Assembly (NCBI RefSeq): GCF_004138205.1
Contig: NZ_RXNQ01000037.1
Span: 1 to 64,000 of the forward strand
Direction: 5' to 3'
Source of the DNA: Pedobacter sp. SYP-B3415
GTDB taxonomy: Bacteria; Bacteroidota; Bacteroidia; Sphingobacteriales; Sphingobacteriaceae
Length of the DNA stretch: 64,000 bases
Positions 50,057-58,850 of the stretch are shown piece by piece. The notes beneath the pieces were generated by a model. That model was not told where the DNA came from, searched no databases, and worked only from the letters and a program-made list of their open reading frames with translations. Position 1 is the stretch's first letter, and every line of letters begins with the position of its first letter. The translations under genes and the position numbers were made by a program.

Positions 50057-51817
50057 CTAATTCAGGCTTCGTGCCAGTACGCAGGTTTTCTGACTGCTGA
50101 AACTGCTTCCACTTGTACTGAATGCTGAAAAATGGATGAGGTAAATGCCGGCTGCACAAGGATGCCCGGACTCATCGTTCCCATCCCAGGAAAGGGTGCC
50201 AGAGTTTCCGGCGATTTCATTTCTGAGCAGTACCCGGACTTTCATACCACGATCTGAATAGACTGTGACCGTTGCCAGACAGTCTGCAGCATCCAAACCA
50301 TAACGGATGGGCAGGATGTCTGCATTTCCGTCCCCATCGGGTGAAAAGGTGGTGATTTCAAGTACCAGGCTGTTTCCATTGGCATGATCAAGTTGCCGGG
50401 AGTTGCGGTAACCGGGTGTCGCATGTTCCGGCGCAGCGGCTGCACTGCCAAAGTTGCCGCGGTCGTTAGCGGGTCTTCTGAGGTCACCGCGCTCAAGTGA
50501 TACGCCTTTTGTATGCTTCAACAGCGGATGGTGCATTCCCTCATGGTAATCAAGTCTATCTATGATACGGGGACCGGATAAGAGCACAACGCTGCCCCGG
50601 TCATTATTATAAGCCGGCAGCCGCGAAACCTGGGTGAGCGTGCGGGGCAGGGCCAGCGCATACTGGTTCAAAAGTATTTGTGTCGACGTTGAGAACGCAC
50701 GGTAAGTTTCCGGCTCCATAAGCAGTGTCTCTTCAGAGAGCGGACGTGCATCTGCAGGTTTCCCGGTGCTGTCTGCGCGTGCAACATGCAATCCGGACAG
50801 ATCGAGGATTTTATTTGAGGCATTATAGAGTTCAACAAAATCAACACCTCCCAGCCGGGGGTTACTCAGCAATTCGCTGATAAGCAGGTCGCCCGCCGCT
50901 ACGGTATCAGGTATAAAAATATTGAATTCGCCTTCAGCTACAACCGGGCGGCCTGCGCAATCACGCACACCGGGGGTCTTGAGCGTGTATTCACGGTTAC
51001 GAACAAGCTGCTGAGGAAAGCGGAGCCGCAGCGTTGAAAAGCTTCCTTGTTCAAAAAGCACCTGAACTGGCATTCCTGCACCATTGTTCAGAAGATAACT
51101 TTCAGGCCTGAGAGCCGTAGCGGTATCGGGTTCACCTGACAAGGACAGCCGCAGGCTACTGTCGCCTGCCAGGACCGCCGACCGAACCCTGAGCTGTTCA
51201 TTTCGGGAATGGCTGTCAAACCGGCTGTTTTGGCCGCCCGGGGTTATACGGGCCGGGCTGTTGCCGGGCGCCCAGTTTTGTATGCCCTGGCAGTTTCCTG
51301 TAACGCCTATCCGTTCCAGACTTAGTCCTTTTGAAGTCACTCCGCGGTAGAAATCAGGTTTATAATGAACCTGATCTGCGATCAGACCCTGGGCATCGGT
51401 AAGCGTCAGCAGGTCTTCATCATTATTAAGACCCGGCCAGGGCGACAGCCCCTGTGTTTTGCCGAAAGCCTGAAGCGCCATTGTATCTGCTCTTGCGCAA
51501 AGCAGCAAAAACGTTCCCGGGGCAAGTGTGTCGGCTTTCAGAAGGACAGTTGAGCGGGCATCTGAGAATTTCCACCCTTTCATAAAGATGGTATCGCTGG
51601 TTGAATTCCAGATTTCTACAAATTCCTGGGTAGGTAAGAGGCTGTTTCCGCCAGGATCAGCGAAAATCTCATTAATAACAACGCCCCTGCCGGGGCTGAT
51701 GGTCGGCCCGAACATGGCCGGCCTCTTGTCATCAGATTTACATGATGCCTCGGCAAGGGCAAATTTGGCGATGCATACCCATAAACTAAGGGCAAAAATT
51801 TGCATATTTGTAATCAT
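50057..51817 (-). CDS. secreted lamin-tail-domain protein with FlgD-like C-terminus
   Basis: 586 aa. After a signal peptide (QIFALSLWVCIAKFALA), a first lamin tail domain spans about 40-165 (VINEIFADPGG..., FVEIWNSTSDTIFMKGWKFSDA). A bacterial Ig-like segment covers about 205-310. A second lamin tail domain covers about 315-440 (LLISELLSNPRLGGVDFVELYNAS). The C-terminal 100 residues (TTFSPDGDGNADILPIRYGL, VYSDRGMKVRVL, LSWDGNDESGHPCAAGIYLI) look like the FlgD/gliding-type Ig domain. Likely a surface or periplasmic adhesive protein; the function is unknown. No type IX sorting tail is obvious. Confidence 0.8.
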   Translation of the reverse strand: MITNMQIFALSLWVCIAKFALAEASCKSDDKRPAMFGPTISPGRGVVINEIFADPGGNSLLPTQEFVEIWNSTSDTIFMKGWKFSDARSTVLLKADTLAPGTFLLLCARADTMALQAFGKTQGLSPWPGLNNDEDLLTLTDAQGLIADQVHYKPDFYRGVTSKGLSLERIGVTGNCQGIQNWAPGNSPARITPGGQNSRFDSHSRNEQLRVRSAVLAGDSSLRLSLSGEPDTATALRPESYLLNNGAGMPVQVLFEQGSFSTLRLRFPQQLVRNREYTLKTPGVRDCAGRPVVAEGEFNIFIPDTVAAGDLLISELLSNPRLGGVDFVELYNASNKILDLSGLHVARADSTGKPADARPLSEETLLMEPETYRAFSTSTQILLNQYALALPRTLTQVSRLPAYNNDRGSVVLLSGPRIIDRLDYHEGMHHPLLKHTKGVSLERGDLRRPANDRGNFGSAAAAPEHATPGYRNSRQLDHANGNSLVLEITTFSPDGDGNADILPIRYGLDAADCLATVTVYSDRGMKVRVLLRNEIAGNSGTLSWDGNDESGHPCAAGIYLIHFSAFSTSGSSFSSQKTCVLARSLN

Positions 51818-51838
51818 AAAAAGACGAATCGATAACTA

Positions 51839-51846
51839 CAAATTTA
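51839..51846 (-). promoter_or_regulatory. -7 promoter element of the lamin-tail gene
   Basis: The minus strand reads TAAATTTG, an exact TAnnTTTG match, about 19 nt (after the predicted start at 51836) before the ATG at 51817. Confidence 0.55.
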
Positions 51847-51869
51847 AAAATTAATTAAAAATTAAAAAA

Positions 51870-52859
51870 ATGAAAGTCGCAGTTGTAGGTGCTACCGGGT
51901 TGGTTGGCACTGTCATGTTGAAAGTACTGGAGGAGAGAAACTTCCCCTTAACCGAACTGATTCCCGTAGCCTCTGAAAAGAGCGTTGGTAAGGAACTTAC
52001 GTTCAAGGGTAAGCAGTTCCCCATTGTTAGCATGGACACTGCCATTTCAATGAAACCTGATATCGCGCTTTTTTCAGCGGGCGGCAGCACTTCACTGGAG
52101 CATGCCCCGCGGTTTGCCGAAGCAGGCACCACCGTAATCGATAACTCATCGGCCTGGCGCATGGACCCGTCAAAAAAGCTGATTGTTCCGGAAGTGAACG
52201 CGTATGAGCTTTCAATCGACGACAAGATCATTGCTAATCCGAACTGTTCTACGATTCAGATGGTTGTGGCATTGAAACCTTTGCACGATGCACTTAAAAT
52301 CAAGAGGGTTGTTGTATCGACTTACCAGTCGGTAACCGGAACCGGTGTGAAAGCTGTAACCCAGCTGATGGACGAACGTCAGGGTGTAGAAGGTGAAAAA
52401 GCTTATCCGTACCAGATTGACCTGAACGTATTACCACATATCGACGTGTTTACTGAGAACGGTTATACAAAAGAGGAGATGAAGATGGTTAAGGAAACGA
52501 ACAAAATTATGGGCGATGACAGCATCCGTGTCACTGCGACCACAGTTCGTATTCCGGTTATGGGCGGTCACTCAGAATCAGTCAACATCGAGTTTGAAAA
52601 TGAATTTGAGCTTGATCAGGTTCGCAGCCTGCTTGAAAAGGCACCTGGTATAATTGTGATCGATGACGTAGCAAACCTTAAGTATCCGATGCCTAAAGAT
52701 GCTCATGAGAAAGATGAGGTGTTTGTCGGCCGTATCCGCCGCGATGAATCGCAGGCAAAAACCCTGAACATGTGGATCGTTGCAGATAACCTACGCAAAG
52801 GCGCAGCGACGAATGCGGTTCAGATTGCAGAATTTTTAGTACAAAAAGAGCTGGTATAA
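51870..52859 (+). CDS. asd: aspartate-semialdehyde dehydrogenase
   Basis: 329 aa NADPH enzyme that reduces aspartyl phosphate to aspartate semialdehyde, leading to Lys, diaminopimelate, Thr and Met. The nucleotide loop VGATGLVGTVM is at the N-terminus. The catalytic cysteine is C126 in NPNCSTIQM. VSTYQSVTGTG and the substrate-binding RIPVMGGHSES follow. The start lies right after an A/T-rich leader, 52 bp from the divergent lamin-tail gene. A strong terminator follows. Confidence 0.96.
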   Translation: MKVAVVGATGLVGTVMLKVLEERNFPLTELIPVASEKSVGKELTFKGKQFPIVSMDTAISMKPDIALFSAGGSTSLEHAPRFAEAGTTVIDNSSAWRMDPSKKLIVPEVNAYELSIDDKIIANPNCSTIQMVVALKPLHDALKIKRVVVSTYQSVTGTGVKAVTQLMDERQGVEGEKAYPYQIDLNVLPHIDVFTENGYTKEEMKMVKETNKIMGDDSIRVTATTVRIPVMGGHSESVNIEFENEFELDQVRSLLEKAPGIIVIDDVANLKYPMPKDAHEKDEVFVGRIRRDESQAKTLNMWIVADNLRKGAATNAVQIAEFLVQKELV

Positions 52860-52884
52860 AGCCGGCCGATAAAATAAAATCAGA

Positions 52885-52912
52885 TGTGATGCCCGCGGGC
52901 ATCACATTTTTT
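52885..52912 (+). terminator. intrinsic terminator of asd
   Basis: TGTGATGCCC/GGGCATCACA with a 2-nt gap is followed by TTTTTTA. It ends only 5 nt before the dacB start codon. Confidence 0.87.
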
Positions 52913-52917
52913 ATTTC

Positions 52918-54315
52918 ATGCTCATGCATTTCAGAAAGTTGCTGTGGCTTTTTGCAGCCATAATTCCACTATTTGCGGGTGCACAAACCCGGATCCAGAA
53001 CATTGAAAAGGCATTCAACCGGTTTCTGGCCGACGAACAGTGCAAATACGCCTCGGCGTCACTATGTGTGCTTGATGCCGGCAGCGGAAAACTACTCTAT
53101 GGCTACAACCAGAACACGGGCCTTGCTACCGCCTCTACTTTAAAAACCATTACAGCTGCCACGGCATTTTCTCTACTTGGAAAAGATTTCAGATACCAGA
53201 CTACACTGGGTTACAGCGGACGCATTGAAAATGGGGTTTTAAAAGGCGATCTGGTGATAACCGGGGGCGGCGACCCTACGCTTGGGTCCTGGCGATACGA
53301 ACAGAGCCGGGAAAACGTAATCCTCAATCAATGGGTTGCTGCCATACGTGCTGCAGGAATTCGTGAGATCAGCGGATCGGTGATCGGTGATGACAGTGCC
53401 TGGGGCACACAAACCACACCTGAAGGCTGGACCTGGCAGGAGATTGGAAATTACTACGGTGCCGGGTCTTCTGCGTTAACATGGCGCGAGAACCAGTTTG
53501 ATATCCATCTGCGCGCATCAAATGCCTCGGTCGTAAAGACTGTGCCGGCTATGCCTTATATAAGAATCGTGAATGAGTTAAGAACCGGTGCAGCCGGATC
53601 GGGCGATAATGCCTACGCCTATCTTCCGCCTTATGGAAATCTGGCCTACCTGCGCGGCACCTGGGGCAGCGATATCCGCAAGAGCGGCATTTCAGTGGCG
53701 CTGCCCGACCCTGCGTACGACTGCGCTTTCAGGCTGCAGGATACACTTAAAAAGTTAGGCATCAATTCTGTCGGAGCAAGCACGGCAAGGCTGCTGAGCC
53801 TTGAGCAAAAGAAAGTACCGGCTGTTGCACAGAAACTCTCTACGATCACCTCTCCCAGTCTTTCAGAGATCGTTTACTGGTTTGAGAAAAAAAGCGTGAA
53901 TCTTTTCGGCGAACACCTGATGCGTACATTGGCCTGGAAGTCGGGGCGTGAGCCGGGAACGCGTGAGGGCGCCCGTACGCTGATCAATTTCTGGAGCGCT
54001 AAAGGAATTGATAGAAACGCGCTCAATATCATCGACGGAAGCGGCCTTTCGCCTGCAAACCGCGTAACTACATATGCCATGGCATCTATACTTTTCCAGG
54101 CGCAAAAAGAAACCTGGTACGCCGATTTTTATAAAGCGCTGCCTGAATACAACGGAATGAAAATAAAAAGCGGCACTATTTCAGACGTGTCCGCTTTCGC
54201 CGGTTACCATACCGATCGGAACGGGAACAAATATGTCGTTGTCATCAACGTAAATAATTACTCCGGGTCCGGCATCAACAGGAAGCTGTTCCAGGTGCTT
54301 GACGAACTCAAATAA
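52918..54315 (+). CDS. dacB: D-alanyl-D-alanine carboxypeptidase/endopeptidase (PBP4)
   Basis: 465 aa exported serine peptidase (S13) that cuts peptidoglycan cross-links and terminal D-Ala. Signal peptide MLMHFRKLLWLFAAIIPLFAGAQ. The active-site tetrad S73-TL-K76 lies in ASTLKTI, the SxN motif is S-V-N in EKKSVNLFGEHL, and KSG in MKIKSGTISD replaces the usual KTG. The large insert between SxxK and SxN is typical of PBP4. Its start is 5 nt after the asd terminator, so the promoter must overlap that hairpin or lie inside asd. A second ATG at 52924 is possible. Confidence 0.92.
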   Translation: MLMHFRKLLWLFAAIIPLFAGAQTRIQNIEKAFNRFLADEQCKYASASLCVLDAGSGKLLYGYNQNTGLATASTLKTITAATAFSLLGKDFRYQTTLGYSGRIENGVLKGDLVITGGGDPTLGSWRYEQSRENVILNQWVAAIRAAGIREISGSVIGDDSAWGTQTTPEGWTWQEIGNYYGAGSSALTWRENQFDIHLRASNASVVKTVPAMPYIRIVNELRTGAAGSGDNAYAYLPPYGNLAYLRGTWGSDIRKSGISVALPDPAYDCAFRLQDTLKKLGINSVGASTARLLSLEQKKVPAVAQKLSTITSPSLSEIVYWFEKKSVNLFGEHLMRTLAWKSGREPGTREGARTLINFWSAKGIDRNALNIIDGSGLSPANRVTTYAMASILFQAQKETWYADFYKALPEYNGMKIKSGTISDVSAFAGYHTDRNGNKYVVVINVNNYSGSGINRKLFQVLDELK

Positions 54316-54367
54316 TATTATCTGCTTCAGGTTGTCTTAATACAGCCCCCTTAACTTATCACCATAT

Positions 54368-55198
54368 ATGACCGCCTACATTCATTGGAATCCCAGCCCA
54401 GAACTGCTCGATCTTGGTTTTATTGCCATACAATGGTACTCCCTGCTTTTTGCCCTGGGATTTGTGTTTAGTTTTCAGATCCTCAAACGTGAGTTTACTA
54501 AGGATGGTTATCCGGTTCTACTGCTTGAAAAACTTACTGTTTACGTGGTCCTTGCTACACTGATCGGCGCCCGGCTGGGCCATTGCTTCTTTTACGACTG
54601 GGCTTATTACAAAGATCATCTGCTTGAAATTGTACTCCCTATTGAAACGCAGCCTGTGTTCAGATTTACGGGATTCAGGGGTCTTGCCAGTCACGGCGGT
54701 GCCTTAGGTATCTTTATCGCGCTTGTGCTCTTTGCACGGAAGTTTAAGGTCTCTTTTTTATGGATTCTCGATAAGATGGCCCTTGTTATTCCGCTTGCCG
54801 GTGCCTGCATTCGTTTTGGGAACCTGATGAATTCTGAGATTATCGGCAAACCGACAGACCTGCCCTGGGCTTTTATATTTGAAAAGGTAGATGGCGTTCC
54901 CAGACACCCAGGTCAGCTCTATGAGGCTTTGTGTTACCTCGTGCTGTTTGCACTGATCCATATAGTTAACAGATCCGGAAAACGTAAGCCGGGCTTCCTG
55001 TTTGGTTTATTCCTTTTGCTGCTGTTCGTTATCCGCTTCTTCATTGAATTTCTTAAGGAGAACCAATCGGCGTTTGAAGAGGGGATGCAACTGAACATGG
55101 GACAGCTGCTTAGTATTCCGTTTATCTTGCTGGGGTTGTTCTTTATGTTCCGGCCGGGTTCGAAAGGGGTAGTTAAGAGCGATATTCACCGAACATAG
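54368..55198 (+). CDS. lgt: prolipoprotein diacylglyceryl transferase
   Basis: 276 aa inner-membrane enzyme with about seven helices. It transfers diacylglycerol from phosphatidylglycerol to the lipobox cysteine of prolipoproteins. Motifs: IQWYSLLFALGF, GFRGLASHGGALGI (containing the essential His), RFGNLMNSEIIGKPTDLPWAF (containing the essential Arg) and HPGQLYEAL. It would process the LemA-type and Rieske-like lipoproteins of this window. It follows dacB by 52 bp in the same direction. Confidence 0.95.
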   Translation: MTAYIHWNPSPELLDLGFIAIQWYSLLFALGFVFSFQILKREFTKDGYPVLLLEKLTVYVVLATLIGARLGHCFFYDWAYYKDHLLEIVLPIETQPVFRFTGFRGLASHGGALGIFIALVLFARKFKVSFLWILDKMALVIPLAGACIRFGNLMNSEIIGKPTDLPWAFIFEKVDGVPRHPGQLYEALCYLVLFALIHIVNRSGKRKPGFLFGLFLLLLFVIRFFIEFLKENQSAFEEGMQLNMGQLLSIPFILLGLFFMFRPGSKGVVKSDIHRT

Positions 55199-55210
55199 TT
55201 CGACTCCTGC

Positions 55211-55243
55211 AAAGTTGGTAGCTTTTGTAAAGCTACCAACTTT
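55211..55243. terminator. 15-bp perfect hairpin between convergent lgt and DUF6807 genes
   Basis: AAAGTTGGTAGCTTT pairs without mismatch with AAAGCTACCAACTTT around a 3-nt loop. The outer A/T ends supply short T-runs on both strands, and TTAATTTTT follows on the plus strand. It lies midway between convergent genes and probably ends both transcripts. Confidence 0.7.
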
Positions 55244-55293
55244 AAGTTAATTTTTCAAACCAAAACAACAATTTTTATTTTATTCAGAGTATT

Positions 55294-56322
55294 TTACTGC
55301 CCAAAGCGCTTGGCTAACCGCTCAAGGCTGTTTTGATCCAGAAAGCCCTTTGAACTGATCACGATCAGATGTTTAAACTTCATCTGTTCACCTTTCTTCA
55401 GATCATACCGCACCGGTTGTGCCGACGGGTTGAAAGCTTTTACAGCTAAATTGTTTGATGCAAAAAGACCATAACCCCGGGCATGAGAATAAGCCGGATA
55501 ACCGGGATTCTTCGGGTGATCCAAAATGGCAACGGTAACCTGGTCATTATCTTTCGTGGCAGAAAGACTTACCCATCGCGCGGGTTTGCCCCATACCCCA
55601 GACTCCTTTTCCTTTCCGTCACTGTTACGGTAAATTCCGTTCACACCGCTGTTATCCATCGTTTTTACTTTGGTAACTTTCCCCTGGGCATCGCGAAATT
55701 CGCCTTCCTTCTGATCTGGATCCTCAAATGCCCTGTCCATTCGGATGGCAATCATCCCATCCTTGCTGTCGCGGAAGGTAACCTGCGTATCGGCTGTCAA
55801 AGTTGTCTGCCTTTGGATCAGGCGGTTCTTCCCTTCCTGTGAAAAAACAAATGTTGTTCGTTCTGTAAGTAAAACTTTTCCTTTCTGATCCACCCATTCG
55901 GATTCGGTGGTCAGGCGCCCCTGCTTCCCTTCTTTAATCTCAATAATTTTACGGTGTTTAATGCTGCCGTACCGGTGTTTGTTGGCTTCAGGAATTGCAT
56001 AAGAGTTGTTCCAGAAATCCAGACCGTTTACATTTTCATAATTGAGCCAAAGTCCAACGTGGTGCGGATGGTCTACCCGCTCCCCGGGCCGCGGGTCGAG
56101 CGGAAAACCCCGCGTGATCAAGGTTCCTGCGGCTGTATACAACGGATAAAGCACAGGCTTTTCTAGCGATTGCGGATAGATGTAACTTGTAAAGGCTTTA
56201 TCGTCAATCCTGACATCAACACGTCTGCCCGCAGAATCAGGGCGAATGCTTACCCGTTGCGAAAAAGCGGCAGTGCTGCAAAGCAGGAAGCTAAAAGTAA
56301 GTAATCTGGTTAGGTGAGGCAT
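55294..56322 (-). CDS. exported DUF6807 (PmoA-like) protein
   Basis: 342 aa. Signal peptide (LLTFSFLLCSTAAFSQ), then a beta-rich domain of the PmoA/DUF6807 family with HPHHVGLWLNYENVNGLDFWNNS at about residue 85-107, GVWGKPARWVSLSA and VAILDHPKNPGYPAYSHARGYGLFASN. Family members are found near glycoside hydrolases and oxidoreductases in Bacteroidota and Planctomycetes; the name PmoA is historical and does not mean methane oxidation. The reaction is unknown; the His-rich motif may be a binding or catalytic site. It stands alone here. Confidence 0.82.
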   Translation of the reverse strand: MPHLTRLLTFSFLLCSTAAFSQRVSIRPDSAGRRVDVRIDDKAFTSYIYPQSLEKPVLYPLYTAAGTLITRGFPLDPRPGERVDHPHHVGLWLNYENVNGLDFWNNSYAIPEANKHRYGSIKHRKIIEIKEGKQGRLTTESEWVDQKGKVLLTERTTFVFSQEGKNRLIQRQTTLTADTQVTFRDSKDGMIAIRMDRAFEDPDQKEGEFRDAQGKVTKVKTMDNSGVNGIYRNSDGKEKESGVWGKPARWVSLSATKDNDQVTVAILDHPKNPGYPAYSHARGYGLFASNNLAVKAFNPSAQPVRYDLKKGEQMKFKHLIVISSKGFLDQNSLERLAKRFGQ

Positions 56323-56423
56323 GATAGGTTATTTCCAGCAAATTACGAAAGTTTAAATGGAAATCAACGGTGACAGTCTGCAATTTGCCGGCGCGGCAAA
56401 CAATTCATGTAACCGATTGTCCA

Positions 56424-57887
56424 ATGGTCATGAAGATTCTTCTCACCGGGGCAACAGGTTACATTGCACAGCGCTTACTTCCTGTCTTACTTGAAGGCGG
56501 TCATGAAGTGTTATGTTGTGTACGCGACCGCAACCGCTTCGATATGAGCCGCTATCCTGACAAGCCTGTCCGGGTGCTGGAAATGAATTACCAGGATCCC
56601 GAAAGCCTGAAGCTCATCCCGGCAGATATCGATGCAGCCTATTTTCTGATTCATTCTATGTCTTCTGCCGGCGATTTTGCAAAAAAGGAAAAGGAGATTG
56701 CCGAAAACTTCAGGGATGCACTCAATCAAACGAATGTGAAACAGGTCATCTATCTGACCGGCATTGCAAATGCGAAAGAGCTTTCACGCCACCTCCGGTC
56801 GCGACAGGAGGTAGAGAAGATTCTGGCCTCAGGCACATACCAACTTACAGCACTTCGCGCAGCCATTATCGTGGGGTCAGGGAGTTCCAGCTTCGAAATT
56901 ATCCGCGACCTCGTAGAAAAGCTGCCTGTAATGGTTGCACCACACTGGCTCAAAACCCGTTCGCAGCCTATTGCGATCAGGAATGTACTTGATTACCTGA
57001 TCGGCGTGCTTGGGAATGAAGACACCTATGGAAAAGACTACGACATCGGCGGACCTGAGCCGCTGACCTATAAACAGATGCTGCTGCAATTTGCGGAAGT
57101 TCGTAAACTGAAACGTTTCATTTTTACCGTTCCGGTGATGACACCACGCCTGTCTTCATACTGGCTCTACTTTATTACGTCGACTTCCTACCAGCTGGCG
57201 CGGAACCTGGTAGACAGCATGAAAACAGAAGTGATCTGCCGCCCCAACAATCTTGCGGAAAAGTTAAACATAAAACTGATCGGTTATAAAGAGGCCATAC
57301 GCCTCGCTTTCGATAAGATCGAACAGAACCAGGTTCTCTCCAGCTGGAAAGATGCATTCAGCAGCCGCATTCTCGATTCAGGACTATCCCGTTTTGTTGA
57401 GGTTCCCAAAGATGGTGTCTTTACGGACAAACGTAAGCTGAAAATCGAAAATGAAGATCTGGCTCTGCGTAATATCTGGGCCATCGGCGGAAAAACGGGT
57501 TGGTATTACGCCGACTGGTTATGGGCTATCCGGGGCTTTATGGACAAACTCTTTGGCGGCGTCGGGCTCAGAAGAGGCCGGACTAATAATGAAACGCTGA
57601 GCCCGGGCAACGTTGTTGATTTCTGGCGGGTCTTACTGGCAGACAAAAAGCAGAAAAGGCTGTTGCTGTACGCGGAAATGAAATTACCCGGCGAAGCCTG
57701 GCTGGAATTCTGTCTCGACAAAGATCATGTTTTGCACCAGACCGCAACCTTCCGTCCGCTCGGCGTCTGGGGGCGTTTGTACTGGTATGCCGTCTGGCCC
57801 TTCCATGGGTTCATTTTCCGGAATATGATCCGGAACATTGCTAATTACAACGCTGCCTTAACCAAAAAGGGAAGAATTTCCTTTTGA
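56424..57887 (+). CDS. SDR-family NAD(P)-binding protein with C-terminal DUF2867 domain
   Basis: 487 aa. The N-terminal atypical short-chain dehydrogenase domain has the loop GATGYIAQRLLP and the IYLTGIANAKELSRHLRSRQEVE segment, which resembles NmrA-like proteins without a clear Tyr-x3-Lys pair. From about residue 320 a DUF2867 domain follows (WAIGGKTGWYYADWLWAIRGFMDKLFGG, GDVVDFWRV-like, and PLGVWGRLYWYAVWPFHGFIF). Function unknown; a role in membrane or quinone redox has been proposed only by analogy. The start is ATG 56424 or 56430, since the longer frame begins with GTG. Its last 43 nt overlap the convergent TetR gene. Confidence 0.83.
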   Translation: MVMKILLTGATGYIAQRLLPVLLEGGHEVLCCVRDRNRFDMSRYPDKPVRVLEMNYQDPESLKLIPADIDAAYFLIHSMSSAGDFAKKEKEIAENFRDALNQTNVKQVIYLTGIANAKELSRHLRSRQEVEKILASGTYQLTALRAAIIVGSGSSSFEIIRDLVEKLPVMVAPHWLKTRSQPIAIRNVLDYLIGVLGNEDTYGKDYDIGGPEPLTYKQMLLQFAEVRKLKRFIFTVPVMTPRLSSYWLYFITSTSYQLARNLVDSMKTEVICRPNNLAEKLNIKLIGYKEAIRLAFDKIEQNQVLSSWKDAFSSRILDSGLSRFVEVPKDGVFTDKRKLKIENEDLALRNIWAIGGKTGWYYADWLWAIRGFMDKLFGGVGLRRGRTNNETLSPGNVVDFWRVLLADKKQKRLLLYAEMKLPGEAWLEFCLDKDHVLHQTATFRPLGVWGRLYWYAVWPFHGFIFRNMIRNIANYNAALTKKGRISF

Positions 57888-58420
57888 AAACTCACAAAGT
57901 TTTTGCGAACATCTGAGTCACTGACAGATGTAAAAGCGAATGAGAAGACGATACTTTTGCTGGCCTTAAGCAGAAATGCCAGCCCTTCGCGCCTGCCGGG
58001 ATTATTTTTAAATGTATCCAGCTGCAGATAGGCAGACAAAAGCAGGGATTCGAGTTCGTCTGAAAGATGTTTCAGGAACTCCTGCGAATTGGTGTTCTCG
58101 CGCACAAACTCCCACCCGATAAATTCATTACAGACAGTAAATGATAAGCGGCAGGTACGCATAACCAGCGTTTTAAGGTGTTCTTCCTCATTAGCAAAAG
58201 CCGCCTTACTGTTTACAATCTCATTTACGTTTGTGTGCAGGTAGTCCATCAGGATCGCATCCAGGATGTGTTCCTTGCTATCGAAATACTTATATATAGT
58301 CGCCTTCGCAATCCGCGCCTTTTTAGCTATTTCATTTACGCTGGTCTTGTGGTAACCGTACTTGCGGAAAAGTTCACGCGCCGCTTTTTTGACGCTCTCC
58401 TTGATTTTTTCTACTTCCAT
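57845..58420 (-). CDS. TetR/AcrR-family transcriptional regulator
   Basis: 191 aa. The N-terminal helix-turn-helix (ARELFRKYGYHKTSVNEIAKKARIAKATIYKYFDSKEHIL, residues about 14-52) is a classic TetR_N domain. The C-terminal ligand domain is helical and unlike a named subgroup. Its ATG follows directly on the stop of the lipoprotein gene, and it is the last gene of the pheS operon. The 3' end overlaps the convergent SDR/DUF2867 gene, which may be a target. The effector is unknown. Confidence 0.9.
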   Translation of the reverse strand: MEVEKIKESVKKAARELFRKYGYHKTSVNEIAKKARIAKATIYKYFDSKEHILDAILMDYLHTNVNEIVNSKAAFANEEEHLKTLVMRTCRLSFTVCNEFIGWEFVRENTNSQEFLKHLSDELESLLLSAYLQLDTFKNNPGRREGLAFLLKASKSIVFSFAFTSVSDSDVRKNFVSFQKEILPFLVKAAL

Positions 58421-58843
58421 TTAATTTTGTACCTGTAATACGTTTCCAGCCGTAATGACTACGTTGTATTGTTTTAGAGAAACCTCCGCGGGAAATCTTC
58501 CGGGAGAACCGTCGCGTGTTAAAAACCGAGCGTTCGAGCAGGGGTCGGTAACAAACGGATCAAAAGGATCTGCAAGCTGAACCGCACATTTCTGATCAGG
58601 GTTGACAGTGCTGCAGCAATCAAATGCCACATAGTTCTGTCCAGAGCGGCTAATCAGCAAACCCGCTACGCCGTAACCTTTAACAATTACCGACCCGCCG
58701 GTATTTAGCGCCGAAAGGCTGGGATCTGTCAGGGGCCGGATAAAATTGACCGGCACCTCAGGGATAAACAGGCGTTCCTTCCCGCATGCGGCCAGCATCA
58801 CGACCAGCGCAACCAGAAAACCGCTGCAAACCCTTTTTAACAT
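58421..58843 (-). CDS. lipoprotein with a degenerate Rieske-like fold
   Basis: 140 aa. Lipobox LAAC with Cys 20. The mature part follows the Rieske outline: GGSVIVKGYGVAGLLI, GQNYVAFDCC at 69-77, then DPCSNARFLTRDGSPGRFPAEVSLKQYNVVI at 100 onward. In a true Rieske protein the second motif would be C-P-x-H-G-S-x-F; here it is D-P-C-S-N-A-R-F, so both ligands are lost. The first motif keeps a Cys but no His. It cannot hold a normal [2Fe-2S] cluster. It lies 7 nt after pheS and directly before tetR. Function unknown. Confidence 0.75.
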   Translation of the reverse strand: MLKRVCSGFLVALVVMLAACGKERLFIPEVPVNFIRPLTDPSLSALNTGGSVIVKGYGVAGLLISRSGQNYVAFDCCSTVNPDQKCAVQLADPFDPFVTDPCSNARFLTRDGSPGRFPAEVSLKQYNVVITAGNVLQVQN

Positions 58844-58850
58844 CAGCAGA

